A stretch of DNA of 47,003 nucleotides from assembly GCA_964587175.1 (NCBI GenBank), contig CAZPKK010000005.1, forward strand, positions 1 to 47,003. The letters are read 5' to 3'. Shown here one piece after another: positions 25,670 to 32,547 of this stretch (positions are counted from its first letter, which is position 1; the number at the start of each line of letters is the position of its first letter). The position numbers and the translations under genes are program-made. Source of the stretch: CALXVA01 sp964587175 (GTDB taxonomy: Bacteria; Bacillota; Clostridia; TANB77; CAG-508). The notes under the pieces were generated by a model. The model was not told the DNA's origin. It was given only the letters and a program-made list of their open reading frames with translations, and ran no database searches.

Positions 25670-26950
25670 ATGAAGATAATTGAAAGCTCTAAAATAAAAG
25701 AAAAAGAGTATATAGAAAAATTAGATAATGGTATGACTGTTATAATAATACCAAAACCTAACTTAGATAAAAAATATATAATTTGGGGTATTCATTTTGG
25801 ATCAATAGATAATAGATTTATAATGCCTAAAACAGGAGAAGAAGTATTTATACCAGATGGAGTAGCACACTTTTTAGAACATAAAATGTTTGAACAAGCA
25901 GATGGAACAAATAGTTTAGATACTCTAATGGCATTGGGATTAGAAGCAAATGCATATACAACAAATGATCATACAGCATATTTGTTTGAGTGTACAAATA
26001 ATTTCTACAAAGGTTTGGATGAACTTATGGATTATGTGCAACACCCTTATTTTACAGATGAAAATGTAGAGAAAGAAAAGGGAATAATTGCTCAAGAAAT
26101 AAAGATGTATGATGATGAACCTGGTTGGAGATTATACATGAATGCAATGGACTGCATGTATAAAGAAAATCCAATTAAATTAGATATAGCCGGAAGTGTA
26201 GAGTCAATAAGTAAGATTACACCTGATGTACTATATAAATGCTACAATACTTTTTATAATCCATCAAATATGATAATGGTTGTATGTGGAGATTTTAATC
26301 CAGAAGAATTGTTAGAAGAAATTAAGAAAAGATTAGTAGAAAAAGAAAAACAAGGAGAGATAAAAAGAATATATCCAGAAAAAGAAAAAAAGATAAACAA
26401 AGAGTACAATGAACTAGAAATGGAAGTAAGTACACCATTATTTATGATAGGATATAAAGACATTGAAGGAATGGAAGACAAAAAAGAAATTGTAAAAAAA
26501 CATATAGCAATAGAAATTATATTAAATATGATAATTGGAAAAAGTTCTGACACATATAAAGAGTTATATGAAGAAGGAGACCTATTATCACAACCGGATT
26601 TGGATTATGAGTTTAGTGATGAATATGCCCATATTTTAATTTCTGGACAGTCCAAAAATCCAGAGAAAATAAAAGAAAAAGTAGAAAAAGTTGTTCAAAA
26701 ATATAAGGAAAATGGATTAGATAATGAGCATTTTGATAGAATAAGGAAAAAAGTATATGGAGACTATGTTGTAGAATATAATAATGTAGGTGATATAGCA
26801 AGGATGTTTCTCTCAGATAAAGTGAAAGAAATAAATAGTTTTGACTATATTGAAGAATATAATACAGTAACAAAAGAATACACTGAAGAGATTTTGAAAA
26901 ATGTCTTTAAAAAAGAAAATATGATAATCTCTGTGGTAAAATGTAAATAA
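25670..26950 (+). CDS. yfmH: M16-family zinc peptidase YfmH (EF-P 5-aminopentanol modification-associated)
   Basis: 426 aa with a GAGAGGAG ribosome site. The inverted zinc motif H67-F-L-E70-H71 (GVAHFLEHKMFE) and the downstream ligand E143 in IIAQEIKMYDDEP are intact, as is GLEANAYTTNDHTAYLFE, typical of this subgroup. It is expected to pair with YfmF to form a cytosolic peptidasome-like dimer. The physiological substrate is not established. No separate strong promoter is evident, so it probably depends on yfmF transcription or on sequences in repeat copy B. Confidence 0.92.
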   Translation: MKIIESSKIKEKEYIEKLDNGMTVIIIPKPNLDKKYIIWGIHFGSIDNRFIMPKTGEEVFIPDGVAHFLEHKMFEQADGTNSLDTLMALGLEANAYTTNDHTAYLFECTNNFYKGLDELMDYVQHPYFTDENVEKEKGIIAQEIKMYDDEPGWRLYMNAMDCMYKENPIKLDIAGSVESISKITPDVLYKCYNTFYNPSNMIMVVCGDFNPEELLEEIKKRLVEKEKQGEIKRIYPEKEKKINKEYNELEMEVSTPLFMIGYKDIEGMEDKKEIVKKHIAIEIILNMIIGKSSDTYKELYEEGDLLSQPDLDYEFSDEYAHILISGQSKNPEKIKEKVEKVVQKYKENGLDNEHFDRIRKKVYGDYVVEYNNVGDIARMFLSDKVKEINSFDYIEEYNTVTKEYTEEILKNVFKKENMIISVVKCK

Positions 26951-27028
26951 ATTTGATATTCTGTAGAAAAATGTCGAAAAAAGACGGACGAAATTTGGCA
27001 TAAACTGCTTGAAATCAACAAAAAAACG

Positions 27029-27057
27029 TTGACTAATTTGTAAGATTATGGTATTTT
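27029..27057 (+). promoter_or_regulatory. Promoter of the Spo0E-like gene
   Basis: TTGACT (27029-27034), a 17-nt spacer and TATTTT (27052-27057), about 45 nt before the ATG. Confidence 0.6.
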
Positions 27058-27101
27058 AAAAATATACAAAGGAAAAAGTACGAAAAAAGGAGAGTGGGTT
27101 T

Positions 27102-27287
27102 ATGTTAAATGATGAAATTTGTAAATTAAGAGAAGAATTAAATAATAGTATAATCAATGGACAAGATTATGAAATAACATATAAGTTAAGTGTCCAATTA
27201 GATCAATTAATTGCAGAATATTATAAAACAGAATTAGACCTAAGGAGGAAAAAGAAAGTAAAAACTAAAATAAAGAAAAAAGTATAA
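27102..27287 (+). CDS. Spo0E-like aspartyl-phosphate phosphatase
   Basis: 61 aa, AAAGGAGAGTG ribosome site. The protein is two short helices with the family signature LSVQLDQLIAEYYK at about 29-42 (consensus S-x-x-L-D-x-L-I-x-x-Y) and a very basic tail (RRKKKVKTKIKKKV). Spo0E-type proteins dephosphorylate response regulators such as Spo0A and so delay sporulation or other developmental switches. Its presence points to a spore-forming ancestry. Single-gene unit closed by a strong terminator. The basic tail could also contact nucleic acid, but that is speculation. Confidence 0.8.
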   Translation: MLNDEICKLREELNNSIINGQDYEITYKLSVQLDQLIAEYYKTELDLRRKKKVKTKIKKKV

Positions 27288-27300
27288 AATAAATATAGTA

Positions 27301-27327
27301 AGAGGCAGGTTTTAAAAACCTGCCTCT
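27301..27327 (+). terminator. Rho-independent terminator of the Spo0E-like gene
   Basis: AGAGGCAGGTTT and AAACCTGCCTCT pair perfectly around TAA, so the secretion operon starts from its own promoter. The 315-nt gap to the first pilin gene otherwise holds the phased repeat and promoter listed next. Confidence 0.8.
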
Positions 27328-27476
27328 ATGCGTGCTCTAAAAATGGAAGTTACTTTATAATATGAGTTAAATAATTTGGGAAAAATGGACATAAATAGTA
27401 CCTTGTAGTCAAATTTGCCAAAAAACTTGAAAAATGATATAATTAATGCAATATGACAAAATATATGCTATATTTA

Positions 27477-27525
27477 ATGTTACAAAAATATTACAAAAAC
27501 ATTATTTTTGTATTACAAAGTTACA
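27477..27525. repeat. 11-bp-phased ATATTACA-type repeat upstream of the pilin promoter
   Basis: ATGTTACA (27477), ATATTACA (27488) and GTATTACA (27510) fall on an exact 11-bp grid; the 27499 position holds a degenerate ACATTATT. A further AAGTTACA (27518) is off the grid. A-runs follow each copy, so the DNA may be curved. The array ends about 30 bp before the -35 box, the usual place for an activator or UP-like element. Confidence 0.55.
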
Positions 27526-27553
27526 AAAACATACAAAATATGTTATTATAATA

Positions 27554-27582
27554 TTGCAAAAACAAAAAAAATCCTTTATAAT
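27554..27582 (+). promoter_or_regulatory. Promoter of the secretion (pilin) operon
   Basis: TTGCAA (27554-27559), a 17-nt spacer and a perfect TATAAT (27577-27582). The predicted leader is only about 14 nt before the GTG at 27603. Confidence 0.75.
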
Positions 27583-27602
27583 GAAATAAATGGGGTGAAA
27601 TA

Positions 27603-28001
27603 GTGAAAGAAGTTAAAACATTAAAAAAGATATTAATTGTTGTTTTAATGTTAATATTAATAGGACTTCCAATTAGAGTTTATGCTTATGATGAAATAAA
27701 ATTAGCAGCAGTTATAAATCCAGATGATTTTAATCCCGGAAACATAGAAAATGCTTTTAATGGAGCTGAGAAAATAACAAACATAGGGGCAACTTTAATA
27801 AGTATTATTAGAGTAATAGGAATTATAGTAACAGTAATTTCACTTATAGTTTTGGGTATGAAATATATGACAGGAAGTATACAAGAAAAAGCAGATTATC
27901 AGAAAAGCATGATACCATTCTTAATAGGAATTCTTATATTCTTTGCACTGTCACAGTTTATACCAATAATTATTAACTTTTCAAGCACTCTAAATTCATA
28001 A
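27603..28001 (+). CDS. VirB2/TrbC-like pilin, paralog 1
   Basis: GTG start with a TGGGGTG site. The 132-aa protein has a signal peptide ending near VYA-YD (about residue 29), a short polar part, and two hydrophobic helices at about 60-85 and 98-118. They are separated by a small charged loop: GMKYMTGSIQEKADYQKSMI. Two helices joined by a basic loop after signal cleavage is the VirB2-type pilin design, in which subunits stack into a pilus or short surface conduit. The loop motif K-(Y/F)-(M/I)-(T/M)-G-S is shared with the next two genes. First gene of the secretion operon. Confidence 0.8.
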   Translation: MKEVKTLKKILIVVLMLILIGLPIRVYAYDEIKLAAVINPDDFNPGNIENAFNGAEKITNIGATLISIIRVIGIIVTVISLIVLGMKYMTGSIQEKADYQKSMIPFLIGILIFFALSQFIPIIINFSSTLNS

Positions 28002-28029
28002 AAATAAAGAGAAAGAAGGAATATATAGT

Positions 28030-28428
28030 ATGAAAAAGAGAAAACTTAGCAAAATCATAACATTTATACTTATTATGTTATGTATTCTTGTGTTAAATAA
28101 TAATATTATATATGCTTCATCTTTATCGAATGCTGTTGAAGGAGCACAAGGATTTATTGATGCTGGAGTTGAAGATGAGTCACCTGCAATAAGTGATGAA
28201 ACTTTACAAAATATGTCAAATTCATTATATAATGCTATACTTGTAGTAGCAACAATAATTGCAATTATTGTTGGATTATTTATTGGATTAAAATTTATAA
28301 CAGGAAGTATATCAGAAAAAGTAGAAGTAAAGAAAATGTTAATTCCTTATATAGCAGGATGTATAGTGATTTTTGGAGCATTTGGAATATGGAAAATAGT
28401 GGTAAATATTTTAAGTCAAGCAGCGTAA
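28030..28428 (+). CDS. VirB2/TrbC-like pilin, paralog 2
   Basis: 132 aa, AGAAGGAA ribosome site. Signal peptide with cleavage near IYA-SS (about residue 29), a longer acidic mature N-terminus (VEDESPAISDETL), and helices at about 67-88 and 105-128. The loop reads GLKFITGSISEKVEVKKMLI, clearly related to paralogs 1 and 3 but the most divergent of the three. Its different exposed N-terminal part suggests a minor or specialised subunit. It follows paralog 1 by 28 nt. Confidence 0.8.
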   Translation: MKKRKLSKIITFILIMLCILVLNNNIIYASSLSNAVEGAQGFIDAGVEDESPAISDETLQNMSNSLYNAILVVATIIAIIVGLFIGLKFITGSISEKVEVKKMLIPYIAGCIVIFGAFGIWKIVVNILSQAA

Positions 28429-28498
28429 TTAATAAGATTTTAAAATTATCTCAAAAAAGGGATATCTAATATATATAAAATAAGAAGGAGGAATAAAA

Positions 28499-28867
28499 AT
28501 GGTTAAAGCAATGAAAATATTAAGTATAGTATTAATGGCAGTAGTATTTGTAACTGCAATGGGAACAATGGTTATGGCAGATTCAACTGCAATAATTGAA
28601 AATTTATTTTCTCAAGAGGCACAAGATACTAGTGGTATTCAAACTGTTGGTGGATATATAGTTGATATTATTACCACAATAGGAATTATAGTAGCAGTAA
28701 TTATATTATTAGTATTAGGTATTAAATACATGATGGGAAGTGCATCAGAAAAAGCGGAATACAAGAAAACTATGCTGCCATACCTAGTTGGTGCAGTATT
28801 AATATTTGGTGCAGCAGCTATAGCAAAAGCTGTAATAACAATAACAGAAAACATAACAGCATCATAA
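28499..28867 (+). CDS. VirB2/TrbC-like pilin, paralog 3
   Basis: 122 aa, with AAGGAGGA giving the strongest ribosome site of the three. Signal peptide ending near VMA-DS (about residue 27) and helices at about 55-77 and 92-114 around the loop GIKYMMGSASEKAEYKKTML. Its strong ribosome site and position before the phased repeat and terminator make it the best candidate for the major pilin. The three loops conserve G-x-K-(Y/F)-(M/I)-(T/M)-G-S-x-x-E-K and a PY/PF-(L/I)-(I/V/A)-G helix start. Confidence 0.82.
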   Translation: MVKAMKILSIVLMAVVFVTAMGTMVMADSTAIIENLFSQEAQDTSGIQTVGGYIVDIITTIGIIVAVIILLVLGIKYMMGSASEKAEYKKTMLPYLVGAVLIFGAAAIAKAVITITENITAS

Positions 28868-28881
28868 TATCAGAGCAAACA

Positions 28882-28922
28882 ATATTACATTTATATTACA
28901 AGAATATTACAATTATATTAAA
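28882..28922. repeat. Four-copy ATATTACA array with exact 11-bp period
   Basis: ATATTACA occurs at 28882, 28893 and 28904, and ATATTAAA at 28915, each exactly 11 bp after the previous. The last copy merges into the terminator stem at 28921. The same word on the same period occurs upstream of the operon promoter at 27477-27517. Confidence 0.75.
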
Positions 28923-28948
28923 AGTGCATTTTAAATGCACTTTTTTTT
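28921..28948 (+). terminator. Internal terminator between pilin genes and secretion machinery
   Basis: AAAGTGCATTT and AAATGCACTTT pair perfectly around a T/A centre and are followed by T8. Only a weak downstream promoter (TATAAT at 28980-28985, no good -35) is seen, so part of the transcripts must read through to express the machinery genes. Confidence 0.85.
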
Positions 28949-29023
28949 GTTTTTTGTTTTTTTTTATCAAATTATCTGATATAATATAAATTGTATAGAT
29001 TTATAACTAAGGAGGAAGTAAAT

Positions 29024-29374
29024 ATGGGGACATATAACTTACCAAGAAATGTAAAAGGAGAAGGCAGAATATTGTTTATTTTTACTGGTAAGAGTATGAT
29101 ATATACCGTAGTTGGAGGAGCTGTAGGATTATTATTTTACTTTATACTTTCAGCCTTTAACTTAAATATGGTAGGTATTATCATTACAGCATGTTTTGCA
29201 TTAATTGGATTTATTATAGGCACATTAAAAATGCCTGATCTAGAAAAATTCAATTTCACGAGAAAAACAGGAGGAGAAAATGTAGATGATATCATAAAAA
29301 GAGCAATCAAGTTTAAGACAAAAGGAAAAAAGATATATATATATAAAGAGGAGGAAGATAAAGATGTTAGATAG
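29024..29374 (+). CDS. PrgI-family inner-membrane protein of the secretion apparatus
   Basis: 116 aa from ATG 29024 (AAGGAGGAAG 9 nt upstream; the frame is open to 28991). It starts MGTYNLPRNVKGEGRILFIF, has two adjacent membrane helices at about 24-45 and 48-68, and then KMPDLEKFNFTRKTGGENVD and a basic tail. This is the PrgI (PF12666) pattern, the VirB3-like partner that always precedes the VirB4 ATPase in Gram-positive conjugation loci. Its end overlaps the next gene by 11 nt, implying translational coupling. Confidence 0.88.
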   Translation: MGTYNLPRNVKGEGRILFIFTGKSMIYTVVGGAVGLLFYFILSAFNLNMVGIIITACFALIGFIIGTLKMPDLEKFNFTRKTGGENVDDIIKRAIKFKTKGKKIYIYKEEEDKDVR

Positions 29375-30608
29375 TATAGGATCGGGAACATTAGCGTCAA
29401 TATTAACAGTAATAATTGTAATAATAGTAATTTTAATTGCAGCTTTAGCGATAGTATATTTCACATCAAGAAACAAAAGCTCTAAAAATCCTAAACCAGA
29501 GAATAATTCAGAAAATGATAATACTGAAAATAAAAAATCAAAAACATTTGCGGTAGAGTCAGTTATGAATTTTATGGAATTTGACACAGTAGAAGATAAT
29601 ATGATTGTGCAAAAAAATGGGAATAAATACATAATGATAGTCGAATGTCAAGGAATAAATTATGATTTGATGTCAGAAGTAGAAAAAAATTCAGTAGAAG
29701 AGGGATTTATACAATTTCTAAATACGATTAGACATCCAATACAAATATATGTTCAAACAAGAACTTTAAATCTTGAATCAAGTTTGCAAACATATAAAGA
29801 CAAAGTGAAAGAAATAGAAGATAACTTTAATAGGCAAGAAGCAAGATATAAAGAGATGCAGAGTTCGGGAAATTATACTAAAGAACAACTTGATAGTGCA
29901 TATTATGAACTTACAAAACAAAGAAATTTAAATGAATATGGTAAAGATATTATTTACGATACAGAAAAAATGAGTTTAAATAAAAATGTACTAAATCAAA
30001 AATATTATATAGTTGTTCCATATTATCCAGAAGAATTAGGACAAAATGATTTTGACAAAGAAGAAATAAAGAATTTAGCATTTTCAGAATTATATACAAG
30101 ATGTCAATCAATTATAAGAACTTTAGCTGCTTGTGATGTTAATGGAAGAATATTAACATCAAATGATTTGGTAGATTTATTATATGTTGCATATAACAGA
30201 GACGAACAAGAAACATTTGGCATAGATAAGGCCCTAAAAGCAGGATATGACGAGTTATATTCTACTGCACCAGATGTTTTAGACAAGAAGATGAGAGAAC
30301 TAGATAGAAGAATTGAAGAACAAGCATTTAATAAAGCAAACGAGAAAGTAATTGAAGCTCAATCAGCTAAAGAAAGAGCATTAAGAAGAAAAGAAAACAG
30401 TATGGATAATTTAATTTCACAAATGGCTGAATTAATTATAGAACAAAATAGAACAATTGTAGGAAACGATATTGCAAATGATGCTATAGTAAGAGTACGA
30501 GCAGACAGAAAACAAAAGAAGGAAGAAAAAATAGATGAAGGAGGTACAGAAGCAGATGTTAAAGAAAAAACAAAAAGAAAGAGAACAACAAAAACAAAGA
30601 CAGCTTAA
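29364..30608 (+). CDS. Membrane-anchored VirB4-associated (TraC-like N-domain) protein
   Basis: 414 aa. An N-terminal membrane helix (about 8-33) is followed by a polar Asn/Lys linker, then a globular domain from about 66 that resembles the N-terminal domain of VirB4/TraC proteins: DTVEDNMIVQKNGNKYIMIV, FLNTIRHPIQIYVQTRTLNL and later a YYIVVPYYPEE strand. A charged coiled-coil-like part and a Lys/Thr-rich tail close it. It has no Walker motif. It overlaps both PrgI (11 nt) and the ATPase gene (53 nt). It most likely tethers or regulates the ATPase at the membrane; this role is inferred from position and the partial domain match. Confidence 0.65.
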   Translation: MLDSIGSGTLASILTVIIVIIVILIAALAIVYFTSRNKSSKNPKPENNSENDNTENKKSKTFAVESVMNFMEFDTVEDNMIVQKNGNKYIMIVECQGINYDLMSEVEKNSVEEGFIQFLNTIRHPIQIYVQTRTLNLESSLQTYKDKVKEIEDNFNRQEARYKEMQSSGNYTKEQLDSAYYELTKQRNLNEYGKDIIYDTEKMSLNKNVLNQKYYIVVPYYPEELGQNDFDKEEIKNLAFSELYTRCQSIIRTLAACDVNGRILTSNDLVDLLYVAYNRDEQETFGIDKALKAGYDELYSTAPDVLDKKMRELDRRIEEQAFNKANEKVIEAQSAKERALRRKENSMDNLISQMAELIIEQNRTIVGNDIANDAIVRVRADRKQKKEEKIDEGGTEADVKEKTKRKRTTKTKTA

Positions 30609-32538
30609 TGATTATACAAAACCAGATGAATTTAAAATACTAAAACGAAAAACAATAAAAGAATTAATTGCACCATCTGGAATAGACGCAACTAATATAG
30701 ATCACTTAGAGATAATTTCTAATGTGACAAGATATGCAAGAAGTTTCTTTGTATCTACCTTACCAAGAATGTGTACTTTCCCAGAATTGTTTAGAGATAT
30801 GTACTTGTTTGGAGATATAAACACGTCTATATACATAAATCCAATTCCTGAATCAAGATCACAAAACGAATTAAATAGAGTAATAAACGAACTAGAAACA
30901 GAGAGAATAGTTGCAGCAGATAGAGGCAATATCAATAGAGAAAGCGATTTAGGACAAAAAAGATTAGAAGCAGAGGAACTAAGAGATGAAATAGCAGCAG
31001 GATATAACAAATTATATGAAGCTTCAATAATCTCTACACTATTTGCATATAGCTTAGAAGATTTAGATAGATTTACTAAACTATTATCAACAGAGATGTC
31101 AAAATCTTTAGTAGGAATAAAAAGTGCTTGGGGAATGCAAGAAGAAGCCTTTAAATCAAACTTACCACTTATAGAAGATAGAATAAAAAAGACACATACA
31201 TTTGATAGAAGATCAATGGGAACAGTATTTCCGTTTACCACATCAGAAGTTGGACATTCAACAGGTGTCCCACTTGGAATAAATAAACAAACTGGAGTAC
31301 CAATACTTTTTGATAATTTTCATAATTCACTTTCAAATTACAATATGGTTATATTTGCTAAATCTGGAGCTGGTAAATCAGTAACTATGAAAACATTAGT
31401 TTCAAGATCAGCTGTATTAATGGGAGTACAAAGTTTAGCACTAGATGCTGAAGGTGAATATAGCATAGTGGCAGAAAGTTTAGGAGGAATAAATGTAGTA
31501 ATTAGTCCTACTTCAAAAACAGTAATAAATATATTTGACATAGAAACAGAAGTAGTAAAAGATGAAATAACAGGTAGAGATAAGCTTGTACTAAATGTAG
31601 AAAATAAAGTAGAGGATGTTACACAAGCTTTGCTTACTATGGCAAAAGGTAGTACAAGAAGTGACGAAGTAAATGAACTTACAAAACAAATTATAGCAGA
31701 ATCAGTAGCAGAAGAATATGCTGCACGTGGAATTAGTAGTGATCCAAATAGCTTATATGAAGCATCTAGAAATGATATAAGTGGAAATATGTTAGGAAGA
31801 AAGAAAAAAGATATGCCAACAATTGGTTCTTGGTATAAAAGAATACAAAAAAAGGCAGATGATAATACAAATGTAGATTATAATTTCCATTATAGTTATT
31901 TGTTAAAAGTTATGAAACAATATATAAGAGAATATGACGGACAGATGGCATACTTTGATGGACAATCAACATTTGACTTACTAGAAGGAACACTTTTCAT
32001 AAATATAGATATATCTCAACTTGAAGAAAAATTTGCAAGACCACTTGCACAACAAATATTACTTGAATGGATTTGGGAAAAGTATGTTAAGAAAAATAGT
32101 GAAGATAGAACAAAAGCTGCTAAAAAGAGAGTATTAGTAGATGAGGCTTGGATGCTTCTTCCATATCCAGAAGCAGTAGAATTCTTAAACACTATGGCAA
32201 GACGTGCTAGAAAAAGAAATGTATCTTTAGCAATTATATCACAAAGATTTCAAGATTTCTATGAAAAACCAGAGGCACAAGCAGTACTTACATCATCAGA
32301 TACAAAGCTATTTTTAGCGCAGGATAAATCAGAAATTCAATATTTAAAAGAAGTTTTTAAATTAAGCGAAGGAGAAGCAGGATTTTTAGTAACATGTTTG
32401 AAAGGAGAAGGTTTGCTAAAAGTTGGGGGAGATAGCGCAATAATACAAATAAGACCAACAGCAAAAGAATTTGAATTTGTGGAAACAAACTTAAATAAAT
32501 TAATGCAAAGAGACAAGAAAAAGAGAGCAAATTATTAG
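30556..32538 (+). CDS. VirB4/TraE-type conjugation ATPase
   Basis: 660 aa from ATG 30556, with GGAGG 11 nt upstream; the gene starts inside the previous one. An N-terminal VirB4 domain (about 20-250) precedes the motor domain. Walker A is AKSGAGKSVTMK with K274; Walker B is RVLVDEAWML with D529/E530; SLAIISQRFQDF is the following glutamine motif, and a late RKRNVS supplies arginines. VirB4 proteins are cytoplasmic hexameric motors that power pilus assembly and substrate transfer. No second motor of the VirD4 (coupling) type is present in the window, so this is the only energiser of the system. Confidence 0.95.
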   Translation: MLKKKQKEREQQKQRQLNDYTKPDEFKILKRKTIKELIAPSGIDATNIDHLEIISNVTRYARSFFVSTLPRMCTFPELFRDMYLFGDINTSIYINPIPESRSQNELNRVINELETERIVAADRGNINRESDLGQKRLEAEELRDEIAAGYNKLYEASIISTLFAYSLEDLDRFTKLLSTEMSKSLVGIKSAWGMQEEAFKSNLPLIEDRIKKTHTFDRRSMGTVFPFTTSEVGHSTGVPLGINKQTGVPILFDNFHNSLSNYNMVIFAKSGAGKSVTMKTLVSRSAVLMGVQSLALDAEGEYSIVAESLGGINVVISPTSKTVINIFDIETEVVKDEITGRDKLVLNVENKVEDVTQALLTMAKGSTRSDEVNELTKQIIAESVAEEYAARGISSDPNSLYEASRNDISGNMLGRKKKDMPTIGSWYKRIQKKADDNTNVDYNFHYSYLLKVMKQYIREYDGQMAYFDGQSTFDLLEGTLFINIDISQLEEKFARPLAQQILLEWIWEKYVKKNSEDRTKAAKKRVLVDEAWMLLPYPEAVEFLNTMARRARKRNVSLAIISQRFQDFYEKPEAQAVLTSSDTKLFLAQDKSEIQYLKEVFKLSEGEAGFLVTCLKGEGLLKVGGDSAIIQIRPTAKEFEFVETNLNKLMQRDKKKRANY

Positions 32539-32547
32539 GGGGAAAAA

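Noticed and set aside
27470..28922. CRISPR array suggested by regular AT-rich repeats
   Set aside because: Repeat units are 8 bp on an 11-bp period with no spacers of usual size and no cas genes.
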